This document shows positions 34,512-43,174 of a stretch of DNA of 64,000 bases, in pieces; positions within the stretch are counted from its first letter, which is position 1, and each line of letters opens with the position of its first letter. Origin of the DNA: Actinoplanes italicus (lineage in GTDB: Bacteria; Actinomycetota; Actinomycetes; Mycobacteriales; Micromonosporaceae); the NCBI RefSeq assembly GCF_003001815.1, contig NZ_PVMZ01000012.1, positions 124,001 through 188,000 on the forward strand. The letters run 5' to 3'. The translations under genes were made by a program, and so were the position numbers. A model generated the notes under the pieces. That model made no database searches and was not told the origin of the DNA. It was given only the letters and a program-made list of their open reading frames with translations.

Positions 34512-34518
34512 TATCCTA
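34512..34518. promoter_or_regulatory. Overlapping divergent -10 boxes for leaderless pnuC and corA-like genes
   Basis: TATCCT (34512-34517, plus) and TAGGAT (34518-34513, minus) share five bases. Each ends exactly five bases before a GTG start codon, the layout expected of leaderless transcripts. The surrounding CACGGC ... GCCGTG makes the site roughly symmetric. I see no clear -35 boxes. Confidence 0.55.
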
Positions 34519-34522
34519 GGCC

Positions 34523-35404
34523 GTGACCACCCGCCTTTACGTCGACGAGCCGGGCACGGTGCTCTGGTACGACCTCGACGATCCCTCCGAAGACGAGTTG
34601 CGGACTCTCGCCGACCGGTTCGGCCTGCACCCGCTGGCGGTCGAGGACGCCCTCCAGGAGCACGAGCGGCCCAAACTGGACCGTTACGAGAAACACCTGT
34701 TCCTCAACGTCTACGCCGTCGAGTTCGACGACGGGCCGCGCAAGACCGAGATCAGCGCGTTCATCACCCCGCAGGCGCTGATCACCGTGCACCGCACACC
34801 GTTCGACATGCGGCCCGTACTGGATCGATGGTCCGACGCCGGCCGGCCGCCCGGCGGTGTCGACTTCCTGGTGTACGCGCTCCTCGACCTGGTGGTCGAC
34901 ACCCAGTACCGCATCGCCCAGCGGATCGACGAGGCGATGGACTCCGTCGAGGACCGGATGCTCGGCGACGGGCCGGCACCACGCGACGTACGGCGCCACG
35001 GTTTCACCCTGCGCCGGCACCTGGCCGCGCTGCGCCGGGCCGTGGCGCCGATGCCCGAGGTGACCCGATCGTTCTCCGGTGACGCCCATCTCGAGCCTTA
35101 CTACCGGGACGTCGAGGACCACGCGAGACATGCTCTGGACCTGATCGAGCACTCCCGGATCCGGATCACCGAACTGCTCGACGACGACCTGGCCGAGCAG
35201 AGCAACGAACTCAACGTGGTCACCCGGAAGCTGGCCGCCTGGGCCGCGATCATCGCGATCCCCACCGCGCTGACCGGATACTTCGGGCAGAACGTGCCCT
35301 ATCCGGGTTACGACCAGTGGTGGGGCTACGTCGTCAGCACGGTTCTGATCGTGTTCTCGGCCTCCGGTCTCTACCTCTACCTCAAGCGCCGTGGGTGGCT
35401 GTGA
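34523..35404 (+). CDS. CorA-type divalent cation transporter with GQN signature
   Basis: A protein of 293 residues starting at a GTG, probably leaderless. The N-terminal cytosolic domain (WYDLDDPSEDELRTLADRFGLHPLAVEDAL, FITPQALITVHRTPF) and long helix (LLDLVVDTQYRIAQRIDEAMDSVEDRM) match CorA. Two C-terminal membrane helices flank the pore signature, which reads YFGQNVP with Gly255-Gln256-Asn257 in place of the usual Gly-Met-Asn, and end in a basic KRRGW tail. CorA proteins import Mg2+, Co2+ or Ni2+ as pentamers; GMN variants can have altered ion choice. It is divergent from pnuC with only 15 bp between the starts. Confidence 0.88.
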   Translation: MTTRLYVDEPGTVLWYDLDDPSEDELRTLADRFGLHPLAVEDALQEHERPKLDRYEKHLFLNVYAVEFDDGPRKTEISAFITPQALITVHRTPFDMRPVLDRWSDAGRPPGGVDFLVYALLDLVVDTQYRIAQRIDEAMDSVEDRMLGDGPAPRDVRRHGFTLRRHLAALRRAVAPMPEVTRSFSGDAHLEPYYRDVEDHARHALDLIEHSRIRITELLDDDLAEQSNELNVVTRKLAAWAAIIAIPTALTGYFGQNVPYPGYDQWWGYVVSTVLIVFSASGLYLYLKRRGWL

Positions 35405-35475
35405 ACCCGTTGTCCACAGGGGTCCACGCGTGACCCTCTGATCGCGTAACGTCGCCCCAAACCGGGGGAGGGTGG

Positions 35476-38400
35476 ATGTTCGCGCTCGTCTTCGGCGCTG
35501 TGCGGACCCGTGCCGCGCAGGTGCTGACGATTCTCGTGCTGACCGCGCTCGCGGCGGCCGTCGCCGCGGCCGGGCCGTGGTATGGATTCGCCGCTGTCGG
35601 CAAGGCCGCCGACGCCTATCTGGATGCGGCGCCGGCGAGTCAGCGGATCATCGCGGTGAGCACCCGGGTCGACACCGGCGGCGAGCCGGAGAGCGCTCTG
35701 GCAGAGTTCACCGAGCAGGTCCGGGCCGGGCTGCCGCGCGGCGTCCCGGCCGGGGTCGTCGGTCTGTCCGCCTCGATCAACGTGTCGGCGGCCGGCAACA
35801 GCGCCCCGGTCGACCTGGATTATCGGGAGGCGTTCTGCGAACACGTCCGGCTGGACGGGGCCTGCCCGGCGAACCGTGGCGAGGTCGCCCTCAGCCATGA
35901 CGCGGCCCGGCTGCTCGGCGTCCAGGCCGGTGAGCGCGTCCCGGTCATCACCACGACGTCCGGCGTGCCGCTGGACCTCGAGGTGGTCGGGCTCTACGCG
36001 CTCGCCGAGCCCACCGGGACGTATTGGGCGAACCGGCTGTACCGGTCGGAGTCCGGCCTGGACCCGATGTTCACCGTGGTGGACACCTTCACCCACGCCC
36101 ACCTGGACAGCCCGACCCTGGGGTTCGACGCGGTCCTGCCGAACTCGCTGCTACGCGGTGACGGCGGCTTCGACCTGGCCGCCGCCATCCTCACGTCGGA
36201 CCGCGCGCTCGGCCAGTCCCAGCTGCGGCTGATCAGCCAGGCGGCCCCGCTGCACGACGCGATCGTCCGGGACCGCGGCACCATCCTGGACGGGATCTCC
36301 GCGTCCGGCGCACAGCTGCTGATCCTCACCTGGTTCGCCCTCGGACTCGCCGGTTGGTACACGTTGCGTGACCGGCGCGCCGACGCGGCCCTGCTCAAAC
36401 TGCGCGGGGTGAGCCGCTCCGGACGGCTGCGCCTGGCCCTGGGCCAGCACCTTGTCCCGCTGCTCGGCGGCGCCCTGATCGGCGCACCGCTCGGATACCT
36501 GCTCGCGTGGGCCCTGGCCGGGCCGGTCCCGGTCGCGGTGGACCGGCAGGCCGCCCTCACCTACAGCGCCGCCGCGATCGGCGCCGTCCTGCTCGTTGGC
36601 CTCGCGGTGCTGGCCGCCGTCGAGGCGACCGTGCTCGGCCGTCCGGTCGCCGCCCTGCTCCAGCGCGCCGCGCCCGGGCGCGGTGGCCTGCGGCCCGCCC
36701 TCGTCGACGTGGTCCTGCTCGCCCTCGCCGCCGCGGCGCTCTACCAGGTCCGGGCCGACGGACCGGCCGACGGTCTGGCCCGTGCCGCGCTCGCCCTGGT
36801 CGCGCTCGCGGTCGGCCTGATCGCCGCTCGCATGCTGAGTGCCGCCGCCGACCGCGGCGGCGCTGCGGCGCTGCGGTCCGGGCGGCTACGGGCCGGGCTG
36901 ACCGCCCTGCGGATCTCCCGCTCACCCGGCACCGACCGGCTGTTCGTGCTGGTCGTCGTGGCCGTGGCGCTGTTCGTCTCGGCGGCCGGCGGCTGGGCCG
37001 CGGAGAGCGAGGCGCGGACCGTCCGCAGCGGCACCGACCTGGGCGCGAGCCGGGTGCTGACGGTGTCGGCACCCAACCGGACCGTCCTGCTGAGCGCGGT
37101 CCGCGGCGTCGACCCGGACGGCCGGGAGGCGATGGCCGTCGTACGCAACAGGACCGACACCGTGCAGGTCCTCGAGGTCGACACCGCGCGACTCCGGACC
37201 GTCGCCGTCTGGCGGCCCGAGTACGGCCCGGCCGCCACCCTGCCCGACGCCGTGGCCGCCGCCTCGCTCACACCGCTGCCGCTGGTCACCGGCGACCGGC
37301 TGACCGTGACCGCCCGGCGCGACGGGGCCCCCGCCTCGGCGCTCACTCTGCACCTGCAACACGAGGCGACCGGAGCGCCGGTGACCGTCGGCTTCGGCTC
37401 CCTCCGGCCCGGGGAGCAGACCCTCTCCGCGCCGGTGACCGGCTGCGCCACCGCCCCCGGCTGCCGGCTCGCGCGCTGGGAGCTGACCGCGCCGCAGACG
37501 GGCGCCGGACGGCCGAAACCGGCGGAGGCCGGGGCCGCCGTCGTCGTGACCGGCCTCGCGCAGAGCGGCCCTGCGCGCACCATCCTGGACGCCGTCACGC
37601 TCGGCGACATCACCCGCTGGCGGGTCGGCACCGTCGGCGCCGCGCTCGACCTGGTCGCGGCCGACGGCGGCCTCCGGCTGAGCATCGACGACAACGCCAC
37701 CAAGGAGGACCGGCTGGGCATCGAGGCGTGGGCCTCCGACCGCCTGCTGCCGCTGCCGGCCCTGCTCGCCGGGCCGGTCCCGGACCGGTGGCGCGGCGAC
37801 GAGGCACTTCTTCCGGCGTACGGGGAACCCGTGCCGGTGCAGGTGGCGGGCACGGTGACGGCGCTGCCCGGTATCGGCGGCGCCGGCGTGATCGTCGATC
37901 TCGACACCACCCGGCGGCTGGCCGCCGACTCCGACCCCGGCGGGCAGTTCCAGGTGTGGCTGAGCCCGGACGCCCGTCCCGGCATCGTCGCCGACCTGAC
38001 CGCTGCCGGACTGTCGGTGAGCGCCGACGCCGACCTGGACGCTCAGGCCACCCGCCTCGGCACCCAGGGCCCGGCCGTCCTGGTCCGGTTCGAGCTGCTG
38101 GCCGGAGTCGCCGCGCTGCTGCTCGCGGCCGCCGCGGTCGCGGTCGCGGCCACCGTGGACCGGCGATCGCTCGCCGAGCAGTCCGCCGCCCTGCGCCTGC
38201 AGGGCCTGTCCCGCCGAGCCGCGATCGGCACCGGCCGGGCCGGCACCGCCACGCTGATCCTGGCGGGCCTGTCCGGCGGTGTGCTGGCCGCGCTGCTCGC
38301 CGTGGAGGTGACCGGCCGGACCGTCCCGCCGTTCACCGACGGCTGGGCGGTCCTGCCGCCACCCGGCCCGCTGAATCCGGTGGCTACCGCCCTGGCCGTC

Positions 38401-38568
38401 GCCACGGCCCTGGCGGTGCTCGGTCTGACCGGCCGGATCGCCCTGCAACCCCTGATGAGAAGCCTGCGCGACCGGACCGCCCAGCAACCCCTGATGAGAA
38501 GCCTGCGCGACCGGACCGCCCAGCAACCGTCGGCGAGAAATCCGCGCGACCGGGAGGCCGGCCGATGA
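35476..38568 (+). CDS. FtsX-type ABC transporter permease (first of a pair)
   Basis: A protein of 1030 residues starting at the ATG at 35476, with GGGGGAGGG upstream. An N-terminal helix (VLTILVLTALAAAVAAAG) leads to a large extracellular domain. A block of helices follows (ILTWFALGLAGWYTLRDRR, LVPLLGGALIGAPLGYLLAWA, AAIGAVLLVGLAVLAAV), a second external domain, and final helices (VLVRFELLAGVAALLLAAAA and beyond). The FtsX/MacB-like layout suggests mechanotransmission or export of peptides, lipids or antibiotics rather than import. The C-terminus carries a 13-residue tandem repeat (LMRSLRDRTAQQP twice). It overlaps the next permease gene by 4 bp (ATGA). The pair probably works with the ATPase at 41555. 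Confidence 0.85.
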   Translation: MFALVFGAVRTRAAQVLTILVLTALAAAVAAAGPWYGFAAVGKAADAYLDAAPASQRIIAVSTRVDTGGEPESALAEFTEQVRAGLPRGVPAGVVGLSASINVSAAGNSAPVDLDYREAFCEHVRLDGACPANRGEVALSHDAARLLGVQAGERVPVITTTSGVPLDLEVVGLYALAEPTGTYWANRLYRSESGLDPMFTVVDTFTHAHLDSPTLGFDAVLPNSLLRGDGGFDLAAAILTSDRALGQSQLRLISQAAPLHDAIVRDRGTILDGISASGAQLLILTWFALGLAGWYTLRDRRADAALLKLRGVSRSGRLRLALGQHLVPLLGGALIGAPLGYLLAWALAGPVPVAVDRQAALTYSAAAIGAVLLVGLAVLAAVEATVLGRPVAALLQRAAPGRGGLRPALVDVVLLALAAAALYQVRADGPADGLARAALALVALAVGLIAARMLSAAADRGGAAALRSGRLRAGLTALRISRSPGTDRLFVLVVVAVALFVSAAGGWAAESEARTVRSGTDLGASRVLTVSAPNRTVLLSAVRGVDPDGREAMAVVRNRTDTVQVLEVDTARLRTVAVWRPEYGPAATLPDAVAAASLTPLPLVTGDRLTVTARRDGAPASALTLHLQHEATGAPVTVGFGSLRPGEQTLSAPVTGCATAPGCRLARWELTAPQTGAGRPKPAEAGAAVVVTGLAQSGPARTILDAVTLGDITRWRVGTVGAALDLVAADGGLRLSIDDNATKEDRLGIEAWASDRLLPLPALLAGPVPDRWRGDEALLPAYGEPVPVQVAGTVTALPGIGGAGVIVDLDTTRRLAADSDPGGQFQVWLSPDARPGIVADLTAAGLSVSADADLDAQATRLGTQGPAVLVRFELLAGVAALLLAAAAVAVAATVDRRSLAEQSAALRLQGLSRRAAIGTGRAGTATLILAGLSGGVLAALLAVEVTGRTVPPFTDGWAVLPPPGPLNPVATALAVATALAVLGLTGRIALQPLMRSLRDRTAQQPLMRSLRDRTAQQPSARNPRDREAGR
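38446..38523 (+). repeat. 39-bp perfect tandem duplication inside the permease gene
   Basis: Two identical 39-base units (38446-38484 and 38485-38523), followed by the first five bases of a third. In frame it duplicates 13 residues in the cytosolic C-terminal tail, so it looks recent and harmless to the reading frame. Confidence 0.95.
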
Positions 38569-41558
38569 TCTCCCTGGTCCTGGCGATGGTCTGGAACCGG
38601 CGCGGCCAGGCCGTGACGCTGGCGCTGCTGGCCATGCTCGCGGTCGCCTCGGCGGTCGCCGCACCGGCCTATCTCATCGCGGCCGAACGCGCGGTCGCCG
38701 AGGGACAGATAGCCACCGCGACACCGAGCGAGCTGAGCCTGGCGGCCCGTCGCACCACCGACGTCCAGGAGGACCCGTCCGCCGGGATCAAGTTCCCGGA
38801 CGTCGGACGGGTGTTGCTGCTCGGCCTCAACGGCTTCACGTTCTATCACTCCGCCGAGGTGCCGACGGTCGGCCTCGAGAAGGTCGACTTCTTCCCGACC
38901 CGGCTCGTCTTCCGCCAGGAGATCTGCGCCCACGTGCGCATCCTCACCGGTCGCTGCCTGGCCGGCGAGGGCGATGTGCTGCTCGGCGAACGCACCGCCG
39001 AGCGGCTCGAACTGCGGGCCGGCGACACCATCACGCTGACCGCGGCGCGGATGAACGGGCTGGCGCGGCCACCGACCTACGAACCGGACGGCGCACCCAA
39101 GAGACTGACCGTCGCCGGGACCTACCGGGCGATCGACACGGGCGAGGCGTACTGGGGACTGCACGGGTACTTCGTCTCGGTGCCCGGCTTCGAGGTCGGT
39201 CCGGGCGAGCCGGTCTTCACCAACGCCGGCACGCTCGACGCGATGAACCGGACCATCACCGCGATGGCGATCGACGGCATCGCCCAGCCCGGCACCCTCG
39301 ACGCCGACCGGCTCGACGTCCTGCGGGCCGACATGGACCGGCTCAGAGCCACCTCCGAAGAACTCGAGGAGTCGCTCCAGTTCGACAGCGGCATCCCGCG
39401 CCTGCTCGACCGGATCGACGAGGGACAGTCCGGTGCCCGGCTGCTGGTGCCGGTGCTGTCGGTGCCGCTCGTGCTGCTCGCCTGCTTCACCATCTACCTG
39501 GTCGTCGGCTACGGCGCCGAGGGCCGGCAGAGCGAGCTGGCCGTGGTGGCACTGCGCGGATCCCGCTGGTGGACGCGATGGTGGCTGGCGACCGGGGAGA
39601 GCCTCGTCGCGGTGCTGGCCGGAGCCGTCGCGGGGTGCCTGGCCGGGCAGCTGCTGGTCAACGCCGCGGCGGCGCTGCTCTACCCCGGTGTCGGGTCGGC
39701 ACCCGCCCTCTCCTCGCTGCGGTACGCGCCCCTCGCCGCGGCGGCGGCCCTGCTCGCGGCGGTTGCGGCCCAGCGACGGCAACTGGTCAGCCCGGTCGCG
39801 AAGCTGCTCCGGCGCACCCCGGCCGCGGACCGGCGGTGGCTGACCGTGACCGAGGCCGTCCTGGCGGCGCTGGCCGTGGCCGCCGGCGTCCAGTACTACC
39901 TGTCCGACCAGGCGCTCACCGGCGTCGGCCTGTTCGCTCCGGCACTGATCGTGCTGGCCCTGGCCCTGCTGTCGGCCCGGCTGCTGCTGCCGCTGGTCAA
40001 CCGGTACGCGGTCCGCGCCCTGGGCCGTGGCCGCCTCGGCATCGCCCTGGCCGGTCTCCAGCTGTCCCGCCGCCCCGGCGGCGGCCGGCTGTTCGCCCTG
40101 TTGGTGGCGTCGGTCGCGGTCGCCGGCTACGCGGCCTGCACGGTCGACACCGCGGCCCGCGGGCGCGACGTCGAGGCCCGGGTCGGCACCGGCGCCGACC
40201 AGGTCCTCACCGTCCAGGCCGTCAGCCGCCAGCAGCTGCTCGCCGCGGTCCGCGCCGTCGACCCGGACGGTGACTTCGCGATGGCCGCCGTACGCATTCC
40301 GGCGGGTGCCGGCGCGCCCCCCGGCATCGCTGTCGACAGCCGGGCACTGCCCGCGGTCGCCGCCTGGCCGGAGGGCACCGGCGGCCGGGACGGACTGCGG
40401 GAGCTGCTGCACCCGGTCCCTCCCGAGCCGCTCACCTTCACCGGACCGGAGATCGTCCTGGAAGTCGCGACCACCAGCAAGGGACTGCTGCGGCTGGCCG
40501 TCTCGGTGGCGGCGCCGACCGGCCCCGCCGGGGAGGTGGTGGATCTCGGCGATCTGCGGCCGGGCACCCATACGTACCGCGCGAGCACGCCGGTCTGCGA
40601 CGGCGGCTGCCGTCTCCAGGGCATCAAGATCGCCGGTGTCGGCACCAGCACCGATGTCACCGGCGAGGTGATGATCCGCGCCCTCAACACCGCCACGCCG
40701 GCCCCGCTCACCGACCCGCGCCGATGGCGTGGCAACCCGCACGCCAGCCTCTCGGCCACCGGCGACGGTCTCCGGGCCGAGGTCGCCGTCTCCGGCGCGG
40801 TCGCCGACACCGCCTGGGTCCAGCCCGCCGGCACCCCACTGCCACTACCCATCGGGTACGCCGGAGCGCCTCCCGCCTCCGGCACGATCGCCGACTCCGG
40901 TCCCGCCGCCATCCCGGTCACCCCGGTCGCCGGCCTGCCGGTCGTGCCCGGGCTCGGCAGGAACGCGGTACTGGTCGACCTGGAGTACGCCGACGCGGTA
41001 TCCATCGAACCGAAACTGGCCCCCGAACCCCAGGTGTGGTTGAGCGCCGAGGCTCCCGCCGACATCGTCGACCGGCTCTCCGAGCAGGGGCTGACCGTCG
41101 TCTCCGAGACCGCTGCCGGCCAGGTGAAGGCAGGCCTCGACCGGCAGGGCCCGGCAGTCGCTCTCTGGTTCCACGTGATCGCCGCGATCCTGGCCGGCCT
41201 GCTCGGCGCCGGTGCGCTGGGCCTGACCGTCGCGGTCGACCGGACCCGCCGCACCGAGGACCTGGCCGCCCTGCGCGTGCAGGGGCTCCGGCCACGGCCG
41301 GCCGGGCTGGCGACCCTCTGGACGTACCCGGTGCTGGTCGTGATCGCGACGGCTGTGGGGCTGCTGGTCGCGGTCGCGGCGTGGCGGCTGACCGGGTGGG
41401 GGCTGCCGCTGGCCGGCGTGGATCCGCCCGACCTGCCGCTGCCGGGCTGGCCGCGACCGTCCGCCCTGCTGGCCGCGGCCGGTGCGGTGCTCGCGGTCCA
41501 GTTCCTGGTCGCGATACTGAGCGGCCGCAACCTGCGCCGCCGGATCGAGTCACGATGA
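38565..41558 (+). CDS. FtsX-type ABC transporter permease (second of a pair)
   Basis: A protein of 997 residues. The ATG at 38565 overlaps the stop codon of the first permease. The layout is the same: an N-terminal helix (AVTLALLAMLAVASAVAAPAY), a large external domain, a central helix block (LLVPVLSVPLVLLACFTIYLVVGYG, VAVLAGAVAGCLAGQLLVNA), a second external domain, and closing helices (VIAAILAGLLGAGALGLTVAV, VLVVIATAVGLLVAVAA). The two permeases are related across their length, so they probably form a heterodimer. The stop codon overlaps the ATG of the ATPase gene. The exported substrate cannot be deduced from sequence. Confidence 0.85.
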   Translation: MISLVLAMVWNRRGQAVTLALLAMLAVASAVAAPAYLIAAERAVAEGQIATATPSELSLAARRTTDVQEDPSAGIKFPDVGRVLLLGLNGFTFYHSAEVPTVGLEKVDFFPTRLVFRQEICAHVRILTGRCLAGEGDVLLGERTAERLELRAGDTITLTAARMNGLARPPTYEPDGAPKRLTVAGTYRAIDTGEAYWGLHGYFVSVPGFEVGPGEPVFTNAGTLDAMNRTITAMAIDGIAQPGTLDADRLDVLRADMDRLRATSEELEESLQFDSGIPRLLDRIDEGQSGARLLVPVLSVPLVLLACFTIYLVVGYGAEGRQSELAVVALRGSRWWTRWWLATGESLVAVLAGAVAGCLAGQLLVNAAAALLYPGVGSAPALSSLRYAPLAAAAALLAAVAAQRRQLVSPVAKLLRRTPAADRRWLTVTEAVLAALAVAAGVQYYLSDQALTGVGLFAPALIVLALALLSARLLLPLVNRYAVRALGRGRLGIALAGLQLSRRPGGGRLFALLVASVAVAGYAACTVDTAARGRDVEARVGTGADQVLTVQAVSRQQLLAAVRAVDPDGDFAMAAVRIPAGAGAPPGIAVDSRALPAVAAWPEGTGGRDGLRELLHPVPPEPLTFTGPEIVLEVATTSKGLLRLAVSVAAPTGPAGEVVDLGDLRPGTHTYRASTPVCDGGCRLQGIKIAGVGTSTDVTGEVMIRALNTATPAPLTDPRRWRGNPHASLSATGDGLRAEVAVSGAVADTAWVQPAGTPLPLPIGYAGAPPASGTIADSGPAAIPVTPVAGLPVVPGLGRNAVLVDLEYADAVSIEPKLAPEPQVWLSAEAPADIVDRLSEQGLTVVSETAAGQVKAGLDRQGPAVALWFHVIAAILAGLLGAGALGLTVAVDRTRRTEDLAALRVQGLRPRPAGLATLWTYPVLVVIATAVGLLVAVAAWRLTGWGLPLAGVDPPDLPLPGWPRPSALLAAAGAVLAVQFLVAILSGRNLRRRIESR

Positions 41559-42262
41559 GCGGCGCCGCGCCGCCGGTGAACAGCACAGAAGCCGAGGGGG
41601 AGACGATGAAGGGGACGCTGACGGTCGAGGACGCCGAGCTCCGGTACGGCGACGGCGACCCGGTGCTCAGCGGGGTCACCGTGACAGCGCGCCCCGGCGA
41701 GGTGCTCGCCGTCACCGGAACCTCGGGCGCCGGCAAAACGACGCTGCTCAACGCCATGGCCGGCGTGCTGCAGCCGCGCGCCGGTTCGGTGGCGGTCGAC
41801 GGGACGCCGCTGACCGGGCGGGACCACGCCGTGTCACTCAAGGTGGTGCTGATCCCGCAGGAGAACGGCCTCGCGGCGATCCTGACCGCGGCCGAGAACA
41901 TCTCGGTGGCCGTCCTCGCGACCGGTGGCACCCCCGCGGACGCCCGCCGCCGGACGGCTGAGTCGCTGGAGGCGCTGGGGCTGTCCGGCCAGGCGAACCA
42001 GTTGATCGACGAGCTCTCCGGCGGCCAGCAGCAGCGCACCGCCCTGGCCCGCGGTCTCGCCCTGCACGGCGACGTCGTCCTCGCCGACGAGGTGACCAGC
42101 GAACTGGACGCGGCCAACCGGCAGCGCGTGCTCGACCTGCTCCGGGCCGAGGCGGCCCGGGGTGCGGCGGTCGTCTTCGCCACCCACGACCCGGAGGCCG
42201 CCGCGGCCTGCGACCGCGAACTGCACCTGGCGGACGGAGCCGCCACCTGGGCCCGTCCCTGA
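41555..42262 (+). CDS. ABC transporter ATPase of the FtsX-type exporter
   Basis: A protein of 235 residues starting at an ATG that overlaps the stop codon of the second permease; an ATG at 41606 with GAGGGGGAG just upstream is an alternative start. It has Walker A GTSGAGKT, a Q-loop region (VVLIPQENG), a canonical LSGGQ signature, Walker B VVLADEVTSELD and the switch His in FATHDPE. The MacB/LolD-like size fits the FtsX-type permeases upstream. It would energise that exporter. It converges with the second ATPase gene, whose stop codon lies 4 bp away. Confidence 0.92.
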   Translation: MSGAAPPVNSTEAEGETMKGTLTVEDAELRYGDGDPVLSGVTVTARPGEVLAVTGTSGAGKTTLLNAMAGVLQPRAGSVAVDGTPLTGRDHAVSLKVVLIPQENGLAAILTAAENISVAVLATGGTPADARRRTAESLEALGLSGQANQLIDELSGGQQQRTALARGLALHGDVVLADEVTSELDAANRQRVLDLLRAEAARGAAVVFATHDPEAAAACDRELHLADGAATWARP

Positions 42263-42266
42263 GCCC

Positions 42267-43109
42267 TCAGATGGGGTTCTCGTGTCCGGAGGGAAGCAGC
42301 GTGACCTCCCCCTCGACATGCTGCACGGTGAACAGCGTGCCCGGCGGATAGGAGCCCAGCACCTCCGGCGGCAGCTGAACCGTGCCGTCGCCCGCGACCA
42401 CCGCGAAGTCCTGGCCGTCGCGTCCCTCGGCGCCGACGCGGCCGTCGCGGATGGTGACGGCACGGCCGAGGCGGGCGCCGACCTCGTTGTCGTGGGTGAC
42501 CACCACGATCGTGGTCTGGCGCTCGGTGTTGACCGTCTCCAGGGCGTCGAGGACCTCGTCCCGGCCGGCCGTGTCGAGGCGGCTGGTCGGCTCGTCGACG
42601 AGGAGCAGGCCGGGGCCGGTGGCGATGCCGACGGCCAGGGCGGCGCGCTGCCGGCCGCCGGGGGTGAGGTCGTCCAGCTTGCGGCGTCCCTGCCCGGGCA
42701 GCCCGACCAGGTCGAGGATGCGGTCCGGGTCGTCGAGCTCGATGCCGCGGGTGTGTGCGGCCCGGCGCTGGGCGAGCCAGATGTTGCGGTGCAGCGTGGC
42801 GTACGGCAGCAGGTTGCGGGAGGCGCCCTGCAGGACCACGCCGATCTCGGTGCCACGCAGCCGGGAGATTTCACCGTCGGAGAGCTTGCCCATGTCGTAC
42901 GTGCCGATGTTGATCCGTCCGGCGGACGGCCGCATCAGGCCGGCGAGCAGCGCGATGAGGGTGGACTTGCCGGAGCCGGACGGGCCGACCAGCGCGAGGG
43001 TCTCGCCGGGCGCGATCGACAGGTCGACACCGGCCAGGGCGACCACGTCCCCGGCCTCGGCGCGGTAGATATGGACCACGCGGCGGCAGGCAACGGCGAG
43101 ACCATTCAC
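42267..43109 (-). CDS. ABC transporter ATPase with atypical signature
   Basis: A protein of about 280 residues. I place the start at a GTG at 43109; a TTG at 43118 is also possible. No ribosome site is seen, so it may be leaderless (TAGCTT lies upstream). Walker A is GPSGSGKST, Walker B is GLLLVDEPTSRLD, and the switch is VVVTHDNE. The signature motif reads LTPGGRQR rather than LSGGQ. A C-terminal extension of about 50 residues (GDGTVQLPPEVLGSY ... EGEVTLLPSG) resembles an extra regulatory domain. It faces the plus-strand ABC operon and could be a second ATPase for the heterodimeric permeases. That pairing is inferred from location. Confidence 0.85.
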   Translation of the reverse strand: MNGLAVACRRVVHIYRAEAGDVVALAGVDLSIAPGETLALVGPSGSGKSTLIALLAGLMRPSAGRINIGTYDMGKLSDGEISRLRGTEIGVVLQGASRNLLPYATLHRNIWLAQRRAAHTRGIELDDPDRILDLVGLPGQGRRKLDDLTPGGRQRAALAVGIATGPGLLLVDEPTSRLDTAGRDEVLDALETVNTERQTTIVVVTHDNEVGARLGRAVTIRDGRVGAEGRDGQDFAVVAGDGTVQLPPEVLGSYPPGTLFTVQHVEGEVTLLPSGHENPI

Positions 43110-43162
43110 AACGGTCAAGCTAGCCGAGCCGGACCGGTGTTTCGACCCCGTCGGGTGGCTCT

Positions 43163-43168
43163 TATCCT
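43163..43168 (+). promoter_or_regulatory. Probable -10 box for leaderless PRPP-synthetase-like gene
   Basis: TATCCT ends six bases before the GTG start at 43175. It matches the box before the corA-like gene (TATCCT, then GGCC and GTG), so the two may share a sigma factor and leaderless initiation. Confidence 0.45.
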
Positions 43169-43174
43169 CGGGCC

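Noticed and set aside
34508..34522. Mg2+ riboswitch or leader before the CorA-type gene
   Set aside because: Only 15 bp separate the two divergent start codons, so there is no room for a structured leader.
36507..38564. Upstream extension of the second permease frame
   Set aside because: It overlaps the first permease in another frame and translates to Arg/Gly-rich noise. The real start is the coupled ATG at 38565.
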